DNA from: Chionoecetes opilio
Taxonomy: Eukaryota; Arthropoda; Malacostraca; Decapoda; Majidae
Length of the DNA: 64,000 nt
Assembly (NCBI GenBank): GCA_016584305.1
Contig: JACEEZ010005922.1
Coordinates: forward strand, 1 to 64,000
Reading direction: 5' to 3'
The notes under the pieces: generated by a model
The model's database searches: none
What the model was told of the DNA's origin: nothing
The model's input: the letters and a program-made list of their open reading frames with translations, nothing else
In this document: positions 55,808 through 64,000 of the stretch, one piece after another
Layout: every line of letters starts with the position of its first letter
How positions within the stretch are numbered: the first letter of the stretch is position 1
Translations under genes and position numbers: made by a program

Positions 55808-56560
55808 TTATGGCCTATCTGACATAATTTCTGCTTCTGAAATTCTCAGTTTCGCTTGCCATGCACAGAGGATATGTGATTCTCTGGTCTTTAATGTTCT
55901 TCCAAGTAGAAAAAATACCCTTAAGAAAATATGACACTGCATCTGTGCCACAGTAGATCTCTTTATTAACAATACAACCCGATGTGTCCAAGATACAGTA
56001 CCCATAAGCCATGGCTTTGTTATGATGAGAGATTATATGTTGTTATTGATTCCCGAGGGATCGAGGATTGCCTCGAAATCGAAATATGCAGTATGAGATG
56101 GGGGATAGGTTTTCCCATGATAAATGAATTGCAATATAGATGCTTTTTCTGGGAAGACCAACACCTGTTTTATTTGACATTTACTTTCATGTGCTCGTAT
56201 ATCCTGCGAGGAAATTATCTCATCAGGCTATTTATACAAAAGCTGGGTTACTGATTCAATGTACCCCTTGCAACACTTTTCTTGATTAAAACAAATCTGA
56301 TCAAAAACTTAGCAAAGTCTTTGATTAAGGCAAAATGTTTGCCCTCTAACAATAACAAAAGCACAAACTTTCCTCTCGCCGCCCCTTTGCGACATGCATA
56401 TATTTTATGTTTTGACGCGCCACAAATCTTCCTTTTTCTCCTCCTCCTTCTCCTCCTCCTCCTCCTCCTCCCTCTCCTCTTTATCAGCGCTAGAGATAGC
56501 ATATACATATATAGACACTTGATTAGCACGCTATATTGCTCCAAAATCATCCCAGCCAAC
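55808..56560 (-). pseudogene. PolB N-terminal (exonuclease-side) remnants
   Basis: The minus-strand frame at about 56500-56250 has KFVLLLLLEGKHFALIKDF, and the frame at 56012-55808 has MAYGYCILDTSGCIVNKEIY and GTDAVSYFLKGIF. These are N-terminal blocks seen in Polinton-type polymerases before the catalytic part: the LLL-x-EG-x-H-x-x-LIKDF stretch and the G-x-x-Y...G-x-DAV-x-x-FL stretch. They lie in the right order and strand upstream of 55022. Frameshifts separate them. An Arg-rich frame from a (CTC)n tract (56437-56480) is low complexity. Confidence 0.6.
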
Positions 56561-57012
56561 GGAAAATCGATTTTTTTCCGGAATGTTTACAACTTCCCGA
56601 CAAACTTTGGACTCCTTGGAGGTTCACCTCCTAAGGAGGTGAATATAATACCTATACAAATATATTTTATCTCTACACACGAAGCCACCCGGACCCACAC
56701 CAAATGAAAAATGACATCATACCCACTATTGGCAAATTCTTCACGCCACAACTCAAAAATGTATTACCCGCACATGGCCCTTATTCTCAAACCAAAGGAG
56801 GTGAATATGATACCTACATACAAAAAACAACACACCATCCAACCACCACCACCACCAATCCCCATCCCCCCCACCTTCCCCCCCAACCTCCCACCCCACG
56901 CAAACACATAAGCCTCGCCAGTGGGAAAATATTTGTTCTCTAACTCCCCAAACACACAACTACCCCACCTCATATACATACCCCCATACCCCACCCATGA
57001 CCCCACCAACAT
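56561..57012. other. Unassigned C-rich/AT-rich sequence
   Basis: A CCACC/CCCC-rich stretch (56840-56910) gives Pro-rich frames of low complexity. The motif GGAGGTGAATAT(A/G)ATACCTA occurs twice (56635 and 56797). No gene is supported. Confidence 0.4.
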
Positions 57013-57700
57013 TTAACGACACTGGCACAATCTTATACTACTATGCCTAATCCATTGAAGGTGTGGGAAAACTATCTTCCATTCATCTCTCATCGATGCT
57101 AAGCCTAACAAGAGGTCAGCAAGGAAGTACAATCCGTGCGTTACATTGAAACACATTTCCGCAGCTGGCACATATTCCTGATTTTTTACATTAAGCCAAA
57201 CTTTTTCAATGACAGGATATGTTTTGCAATGTAAACCTGTAAGTGTGACTGATGGAGGTTCCAAAAAGAGGACAAATTTAGTTTGTTTACGTAATGAATT
57301 TCGATTTTCGAGTGACTACGTTAATGACATCAGCAACTGCACCTGTGTCCATGAACACGGTTAATTTGCTGTGTTTATACTTGACTGGGACCGTCAGTAT
57401 CCTAGTATACCTCGAATTAATCATCATCCTCTATATTTATGTCACTTTTGAGGTACCCTGTGTATGCATTCATTGTAAGAACATGTGGACTTGTTTTGCT
57501 GTCATGATAGGTCGTACCTTGTCTGGCATGGGTAAGGGAAATAATGTCTGCTTTGATAAGGTAATTTTAGTTGAGGCCTGCATTACCCAATTCTTGTATG
57601 TGTCTGGACGAGAAACGTGTTACGTAGACGCTTTTTGAGCTGCGCGCATGACTTTCCCCGAAATGTGAGAAGGTTGCTGGTGCATTCTGGTAGTTCAAAG
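57013..57700 (-). pseudogene. Gypsy-type gag end and aspartic protease fragment
   Basis: The minus strand reads a GESHARS stretch near 57650 (possible zinc-knuckle remnant). KLTVFMDTGAVADVIN near 57350 contains the D-T-G-A protease active site. After a frameshift come EPPSVTLTGLHCK, EKVWLNVKN and LADLLLGLASM (the ADLLLG block that ends Gypsy proteases). No RT follows at lower coordinates, so it is a truncated copy. It could be a different copy of the element at 60780-64000. Confidence 0.6.
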
Positions 57701-57769
57701 GTTCCAAAAAGGCTCATGAGTGCTGTGTCCGGAATTTATGAAATGTGCAAAAATTCGTGTTGCCTACCC

Positions 57770-58012
57770 TTATGCAATGTGACTTAGAAATTTTGGTACT
57801 TTGCAAAATGAACATAGATAGTTTGAGAACTGATAGTTATTGTCCCTGAAACTGACTTCTAACTCGTCATGGTGAACGTGTGTATTGGCTATGCTGGAAA
57901 TGACTTTTTCTGCCCCGGGCAGTCGGTGAACGTTATCGGAAATGCCCTGAACTTGAACTTTGCCTTGAACGGTCGGGATAGATAAATTATGGTTGAACAC
58001 CATGATATACAT
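57770..58012 (-). pseudogene. Possible Gypsy gag fragment
   Basis: An 80-codon frame with protein-like composition, just upstream of the gag/protease fragment on the same strand. It is assigned only by position; I see no diagnostic motif. Confidence 0.25.
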
Positions 58013-58045
58013 TTACGGGAAATTGTAGGCGTGGACTGTTTACTA

Positions 58046-58409
58046 ATATTATTATTATTTTTTTTTTTTTTTTACATCTTGGCCTATAGCGCCTGTAGGC
58101 AGTGGCCTCCAGGGGTGGGCTGGTAGGCCCTGGAGGCTCACTTGAGGGCTGTGATGGTTTGCCCTCGCCCGTGGTGGCGCAGGCAGGATTTTTTATAGTG
58201 ACGCCTGTAATTAGAGGCTCATGCCGCCCCCTTGTGTCCTCCGATGCACTCGCAGTCGAAGGTAGATTTAATGGCAGGGCATGTGGGTATTCTTAGGCCA
58301 CTCGACGGTGCAGAAATATTTTTTGTGGATTTATGAGTCTCACTCGGGATCGAACTCGGGTCTTCGAGAACGCCACCCGGTGACGCTAACCACTCTGCTA
58401 CCGCCTCCC
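58046..58409 (-). mobile_element. tRNA-derived SINE, clean copy
   Basis: On the minus strand the head (from 58409) reads GGGAGGCGGTAGCAGAGTGG. It contains an A box TAGCAGAGTGG (58400-58390) and, about 35 nt on, a B box GAGTTCGATCCC (58357-58346), the Pol III promoter of a tRNA-like unit. A ~270-bp unrelated body follows and the element ends in an A-rich/(AAT)n tail (58073-58046). SINEs of this kind move with the machinery of a partner LINE. A second, noisy copy is at 18581-18965. Confidence 0.85.
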
Positions 58410-58623
58410 AATATGCTAATTGTTTGATCAATTGTAGTATCTGTTCAGGATTTTTTTTAAAAACCTTTTGTTCATGTTCCTGTAACGAATCAGTTGGTTG
58501 TAGCTGGGGAGATTGAAATTTGTTGAAGGTATGTATACCTGGACTGCGCACAGAATATCGGCCTGTCGCACAAGGGCCTGAAGTCGGAGGGTCGCTCGGA
58601 TTCATATATATATATATACGGAT

Positions 58624-59356
58624 CATATAGACTGGTTTATCAGTATATATGATATACTGTAATCTTCGTAAATGTTTGTTCTATAATATTATCAAATAAA
58701 AAACAGTAAAACACGGTAAAGAAATGCCATTACGAGACTGAAGAAATATGCATTCACTTCAACTCTTCGCCATTTAAAACTTTGCGGGTCAACTTTTATC
58801 ATGAAGGGTATCAATAGAAGCGCAATTGTATTAGCTTTCCATTGCTATATTTCGTTATCTGATAAATTAATTATAACCATGCATAAATTAGCGTTAACTA
58901 AATAAATAAAATCATCAATCGGGTAATTTTCCCGATTGATGAGGTTATTTATTTAGTCAACGCTAATTTATACATGGTGCTAATTCATTTATCAGAAAGC
59001 GAAATATATAAGTATATAAATAACATCATCAATCTGGAAAATTACCCGATTGGTGATTGTATTTATTTATTTAACGCTAATTTATGCATGGTTCTAATTC
59101 ATTTATCAGATAACGAAATATAGCAATGGAAAGCTAATAAAATTGCGCTTCTATTGATACCCTTCATGATAAAAGTTGACTCGCAAAGTTTTAAATGGCG
59201 AAGAGTTAAGTGAATATTAAGTTCATGAATATTTCTTCATAGTCTCGTAATGGCATTTCTTTAGCGTGTTTTTCTGCTTTTTATTTGATAATATTATAGA
59301 ACAAACATTTAAGAAGATTACAGTATATCATATATACTGATAAACCAGTCTATATG
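58624..59356. mobile_element. Fold-back (palindromic) element, 733 bp
   Basis: The left arm, 58624 to about 58925, is mirrored by about 59056-59356 (CATATAGACTGGTTTATCAG at one end, CTGATAAACCAGTCTATATG at the other) with few mismatches. The middle holds a partial third arm (58941-59005) and two palindromic centres: ATCAATCGGGTAATTTTCCC GATTGAT at 58914-58940 and a related one at about 59027-59059. There is no coding capacity. The structure matches fold-back elements or a MITE dimer. Confidence 0.85.
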
Positions 59357-59359
59357 AAA

Positions 59360-60779
59360 GTCCATAGACCACTATATCTCTTTGTCGGGCGACCCGCAAG
59401 CCCCTATGCAGCCCCGCAATTCAAAACATTGTCGCGTGAACAATCCAGGTATACAGTGGTCTATGACATTGCAAATGATTATCTAGATATCGTGTCATCT
59501 CCGTTTACCCACTGTGACTTAACTAACACATTAGATTGAGTTGTCAACATTAGTTGTTATTAGAGTTGTCATCAAAGCGTCATAAATGTTATTTGTTGGT
59601 ACTTTGTCCCTATAGACAGTTGTTTTGGGTTTTCACTTTCGTGAGTAAATCTACTCACATACTCACGCTCAGTTGCCGGGGTATGAGTATGTTCCTTGAA
59701 CACACGTTTCAGTCACTGTATACGCTGGACAGTTAATGTGTGGTTTCGTGAAGATGGAGAGAGATGCCAAGGTAATTGAGGTGGTGTAATTGAGTAAATC
59801 TACACATATATTATATACAGTTCGTGACGAAATGGCAAGAAACCTTGAACCAATCTCCATCCCTCCTACCCTGATACTATATTATTTATCTGCTGTGTCA
59901 GGAGCCGGCGATGAAGGCTGCTCCCTTTTATGACATGCAGGTGTCAATTATTAGTTTATCATCACTCATTTACATCTGCCCCTCTACTAAACATATAATA
60001 CGGAGCAGGTAATGTTTTTATTATTGAATACACTATTGATATAACTATTCTATGTAAATATCCATTGTTACCATCTGTTTATAAGAAATGGTAATCAAAT
60101 AATCGAATTCGCAACAACCCTACCGTCTCTCAATAATCGCTGACCCAGCAGTAATGCAACTGGATAATGCCGGTAATACAATGTGTCACACCCATACCTA
60201 TCATATCCATACCTATGCCTTAACATCGCTCGGTCATAAGAAAATGTACCTAACCAAGTTACAAAAATGTGTAATACCTGTTAGACCTGTGAATATTGAG
60301 CTTTTCCACGTGAAAGATTTGTACAACGTGTATGTAAGTTTGTACATACAACGTGATAGCTCGCTTGACAGAACAACAAAGTGGTTAGAACACAGGGATA
60401 TAATACAATGGGATTTAGGCAAGGCGTTCTCCAGAGCCGCGGCAAACTGCGACTGGTCATGAAACTTGAGTTCAGAGAAGGTATTAGTAACAAAAGATAT
60501 TCTAGAGAATGTTCAATTCTGAAGAGCTTTGAGCGGAAACAATTGAGTGGAGACGTTGCTTGTAAAAGCTTTATGGAAGCATAACAAAAAACAACAATTG
60601 CTGTTTCAGTGACCAGAAACCCGTCGATAGGAGATTCCGTAAGGGCAAACGACGGGCACATGATGATCAATCATAAAAGAAATACTGATACCTATGAAAC
60701 GCTTGATAATTAATTATTTGAAAAATCAAGTGTTTATACGGACTATATGCGTCAGCTAGACTACCTTTAAAAATGTCAA
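59360..60779. other. Unassigned; may include the 3' end of Gypsy 2
   Basis: No diagnostic motif. Minus-strand frames (60281-60670) could be the tail of the env-like ORF. A right LTR of Gypsy 2 would be expected somewhere here, but its partner is outside the window. Confidence 0.3.
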
Positions 60780-61652
60780 TTCACATATGCCACATTAGAT
60801 AGGAAGGAAGGCAAATAGTGAAGCTGTACATAGATCCCCTAGTCGACCAGATGCATAGAGACAGATCGTCAGCCACTAGAACTAGAGCTGATAGTAAGTC
60901 CAGTGTTATAAATGCCCGAGTAACAGAAAAATGAAAAGGTTCCACCCGATAAGCATACAAAATCTCAGATGACCTAAAGGGGACATTCACTACAATAACA
61001 CCCATGGTAAGCGTTGCTTACATAACCGGATAGTAGTGCTGACTAACATCCTGTCTGAACAAGGGTTGCAAATTGAATTCATCTTGACCAATGTTTAGTG
61101 TATGTATGAAATCCTCCACAGGAAAAAGACTCGCGGTTACTCTCTCACTAGCTGCATCTACTATGTTTGGGTTAGCGCCGCTTTATTGGAAACGCCAACA
61201 TTGACTGAGGATTCAAAATCTAGTAAAGTTTGGTCAAGGTAAATAACATCAGTTGAGAGCATATATAAACACACCATCGCACTGTTCAGCACTCTAATAA
61301 CATGATTGGCCTGTTATAAGGTAAAAACAAAATGTATTCAAAAGATGTCGGATATCAATATCAAGAATTTCCAACCTTTTACTGTTAATGTTAATAAACC
61401 CTTCGGTTAGCAGAGAAATAGTAACCAGTCGAATATAGTTCTCCCGCAAGTCTTGAACATGTTCATGCATAGCTGTCCCAAATAAGAACCTAACCGAAAG
61501 CATTGAAAAGGTCTCGCTTGGTTTGGGCATGCAATGGAATGGAGCCTATAATTATGGTTGGCATGCAACAAGGTTAGCTTCATCAAGGTCAATTGATCTC
61601 TCAAAAGGTCTATAATGAAAGTAACATGCAATACATGCATTTCACATAGCAT
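60780..61652 (-). pseudogene. Env-like (insect errantivirus / F-protein-like) ORF of Gypsy 2
   Basis: Lies immediately after the integrase on the same strand, where errantivirus-type Gypsy elements carry env. Pieces in successive frames read SVRFLFGTAMHEHVQDLREN and ININSKRLEILDIDIRHL (61530-61294), resembling the fusion-peptide-proximal FLFGTA helix region of F-type envelope proteins, then VNVPFRSSEILYAYRVEPFH (about 61000-60940). Frameshifts separate them, and no signal peptide or membrane anchor could be placed. Assignment rests on position plus limited motif resemblance. Confidence 0.45.
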
Positions 61653-61666
61653 GATGTAAAAGAAAA

Positions 61667-62230
61667 TTACTTAGACTCGTGGTTGTAGATTACAGCTGTG
61701 CATGGCATTAGAGGTAACGGCGTTGGGTTAGTGGAAGTGCGTGAATGTAGGTAAGCACATTTAGCAAAAGTCGGGTCCCTTCGGGCTTTCGTCTTCTTTA
61801 ATCTGTCATTATGAATTATGTCGACAGCATTAAGAAATGGATCCAATACCTCAAATGTATTGCCATGCTTCTCAACAACAATCAAGCGCGGGACAAATAA
61901 TTTCGGCGCCAACTTGGAATTTCTACTCTGAGTTTGAACCATTATGGTATATCCAATTCGTATAGATATATGAACTCGCTACGCTAATTTTGTTGTTCCA
62001 TTTTCTCTTGCCGAGGCAGGAGATGCTTGCAACCTTTCCCTCATCCTTTTGTGTACATTAGCCAAGACATGCAAATGTTGATCAATATAGCTATCTATGT
62101 TATACACAGGTTTACTTGGCTTGGTCAATAGGCCATATGGCATCCATTTATCCGCACCATAAAGTATGTAGTCATAAGACTTGTCCGTGGACTCGCAAAC
62201 TGAACTATTAATGCTAGCTGCCACGTATGG
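61667..62230 (-). pseudogene. Gypsy 2 integrase C-terminal part
   Basis: Frames at 61979-62224 (YILYGADKWMPYGLL, a segment that follows the integrase core) and 61667-61942 (KLAPKLFVPRLIVVEKHGN, then DIIHNDRLKK, the classic C-terminal GPF/Y-like block with H-x-DRLK). Confidence 0.8.
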
Positions 62231-62238
62231 TAACTAAT

Positions 62239-62811
62239 CTAACGATTATCGTGCAAACTGTTTACGACAGGTCGCAACGCGTCAAGGATATTCCTGTTAA
62301 CGCGCTCCGCCAGCCCATTCGAGCTTGGATGGTATGCGACCACGAAAGTCTGCTTGATATTGTAAATTTTACAAAACTCCGCAAGCATAGCATTACGGAA
62401 CTCTGCATTATCATCACTGAGTAATACTCTTGGTGTGTAATAAAGGCAGAAAAGGTGAGTAATTAATGCATGGGCTACAGTCGCAGCCGTTTTATTCTTC
62501 ACCGGTGCAAGGACAACAAATCTTGAAAAATGGTTTACACACAACAGAAGATATTGCGAGCCGTGATGACTCTTGGGTAACTGTAAAATATATATAGCTT
62601 CTACGTCCGTTGACCGTTCTACGTGGTTGATCTGGTGGTGGGGATTCAAATACAGGAGTCCTCGAGTTCTCCCTTTGTGTTGGGCACAAAATATACACCT
62701 GGCAACATATTCTTCTATGTCCACACGCATCGTGGGCCATAAATACACACGCCTTGTAGCGGCTGGGATACGGTCACGTCCCAGATGTCCAGCCATGGGC
62801 ACATCGTGCAA
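62239..62811 (-). pseudogene. Gypsy 2 integrase core
   Basis: 190 codons: MAGHLGRDRIPAATRR with CIFCAQHKG (zinc domain end) at residues 7-47, then the core with Asp in TDVEAIYI (first catalytic Asp), Asp in LLSDDNAEF and Glu in SNGLAERVNRN. The DDE triad is present. The frame ends at 62239, and the C-terminal domain is in another frame. Confidence 0.88.
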
Positions 62812-62881
62812 AAAATACAGTACCGTCGGAACAAAAACGTCAGGAATAACATAATTGTCCCACTGGGTCCTTTTTATGTGG

Positions 62882-63400
62882 TTAATGTCGGCACATTACC
62901 TTGTCAGTTGACAGGAAAAATTGTGAGAAATGCACTGGTAATGATGGTAAGGAGGTCTTATCGCCTGATTTTAAGGCATAAATGAGCTTCCCCCAAATTT
63001 CATGTATGCGTTGTTCGACGCCCAATTCATATAGTGAAAAATTCGGCACGGGAGTTGCCCCTGTGAACGCCCACACCACCGGAACGTTTCGCGGTAGCGC
63101 ATCCGCTACCACATTTGTACATCCGGGCAAATATTTGAAGGTTGGGTTAAACTCTTGAATCCTCAGATACCATCGTGCAGGCTTACCGGATAAATGTTTA
63201 CCCTTAAATAGCTCAGTAACGGCTGCATGGTCAGTATAGACAGTTAATGGATAGCCAAAAATAATGTCTTTGAAATGTTTGGGAGTCCAAATTAACTCCA
63301 AGGGTCTCTTGAAGTGTAACAGAGTCATTTACCTCCGCTGTGATAAGAACTCTGCTTGCATACGCGATTACACGGTTCTTCCTTTTTTTTTCTTTTTGCA
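62882..63400 (-). pseudogene. Gypsy 2 RNase H region
   Basis: The frame at 63328-62882 reads YPLTVYTDHAAVTELFKGK, ARWYLRIQEFNPTFKYLPG and NVVADALPR, the late RNase H/connection signature of Gypsy pol (the usual last word is DALSR). Confidence 0.88.
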
Positions 63401-63449
63401 TCAGTACTGCCCGAAGTTCCGCGGCTTAAGCGTCTGTACATAGCTCAAA

Positions 63450-64000
63450 TGAAGCTGAAAAATCTGTGAATGCCAAGATAGGAGTTTTCACGAGTGCATG
63501 TTTTAACTATTCGAAACTTTGCTCATGATGGACATCTCAGGGAAATGAAAAATCTTTTCTTAAAACCCGTGTAAGGGGAGATGCGTTTTTGGCGAAATCT
63601 TTGATAAAGGGGTGGTAAAAGTCCGTTAATCCCAAAAAGGATATAACATTCTCACCATTCTGGAGTTGAGGAAAGTTTTTGACGGCCAATACATTATCGT
63701 CCATGGTGTGGAGTCCCTCATAGTCGACAGTATGGCCCAAGAAGCTAGTCTTAGCTTTAAAAAATTGACACTTGGTGAGCTTGGCTTTGTGACCAGCTAA
63801 CAACAGTAGCTGCAATTCTGCCTTTCACGTGCTAATGTGAGACTCATGGTCTTTGCTAGCGATTTTTATGTCACCCAGGTATGCAAACACGGAGATACCT
63901 AGCATACCGGCAAAAATTGCGTTTATCATTCTCTGAAAAATAAGCGCCGAGGATTTCAAACCAAATGGCATCCGAAGCCATTCGTAGTGACCTCCCGGCG
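63450..64000 (-). pseudogene. Gypsy 2 reverse transcriptase (partial)
   Basis: At the edge the minus strand reads GGHYEWLRMPFGLKSSALIF, then VFAYLGDIKIASKDHESH. The catalytic YLDD is YLGD, so this RT is inactive. The thumb follows at 63815-63537 (KLTKCQFFKAKTSFLGHTV, ISFLGLTDFYHPFIKDFA). Frameshifts lie near 63830 and 63530. Confidence 0.88.

Larger units (their letters stand above)
61667..64000 (-). mobile_element. Ty3/Gypsy element 2, pol region (partial at window end)
   Basis: From the window edge down, the minus strand encodes the RT palm, RT thumb, RNase H, zinc-binding plus core integrase and integrase C-terminus, followed by the env-like ORF. It belongs to a different lineage from Gypsy 1. 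The 5' LTR and gag lie beyond 64000. Confidence 0.88.

Noticed and set aside
56380..56520. Arg-rich protein domain on the minus strand
   Set aside because: Encoded by a (CTC)n tract. Only the flanking LLLLLEGKHFALIKDF stretch looks like real coding remnant.
58340..58409. Functional tRNA gene
   Set aside because: A and B boxes are present, but there is no complete cloverleaf, and the unit continues into a SINE body and an A-rich tail.

Overview
This window is animal nuclear DNA made almost entirely of repeats and transposable elements. I found no convincing host gene, rRNA or tRNA gene, operon or CRISPR array. The element mix (I-group and RTE-like LINEs, Ty3/Gypsy elements including one with an env-like ORF, hAT, Mutator-like, Helitron and Polinton/adintovirus-type genes, tRNA-derived SINEs, very long dinucleotide tracts, short AACCT telomere-type runs) fits an invertebrate. 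I favour an arthropod, plausibly a crustacean, but the sequence does not name the species.

Layout. 1-1380: unassigned. 1380-4035: an array of ~62-bp units, split by a clean 681-bp Helitron (2802-3482). 4036-6160: unassigned, with a (TA)n tract and a ~109-bp G tract. 6165-12895: a near full-length but decayed LINE on the minus strand. 12896-38980: mostly poor-quality consensus (runs of G/C/A/T replacing mixed sequence), with a cleaner island at about 23300-26680. This part holds two copies of a GC-rich element with a tandem core (one carrying a MITE-like insert and split by a further 3.6 kb), a SINE, a Mutator-like transposase fragment, a Polinton-type integrase fragment, a second LINE copy on the plus strand (27240-34075), and a noisy collinear duplicate (34565-38980) of the next block.

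38985-42246 is a ~3.26-kb element with ~205-bp terminal inverted repeats. Its only recognisable gene is a Cys-rich (CXC/TSO1-like) protein. 42255-56560, minus strand, is a decayed Polinton/adintovirus-like locus: protein-primed family B DNA polymerase, a small overlapping ORF, and a virion-type protein. Later insertions broke it up: a hAT element (43036-44120), a Ty3/Gypsy element (44566-52607, itself hosting a direct-repeat-flanked insert and three identical-length 415-bp Helitron-like units), and an RTE-like LINE 3' end (55030-55440).

56560-64000 holds a Gypsy gag/protease fragment, a SINE, a large fold-back palindrome, and a second Gypsy element on the minus strand (pol plus env-like ORF) that runs off the window edge.

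Every coding region is interrupted by stops, frameshifts or lost catalytic residues, so the genes do not work together as a pathway. What the window records is an order of insertion. The strongest observations are the TIR element carrying a CXC gene, the nested Polinton-like locus, the 415-bp Helitron-like trio, and clear signs that the 12.9-39 kb stretch is unpolished or misassembled.
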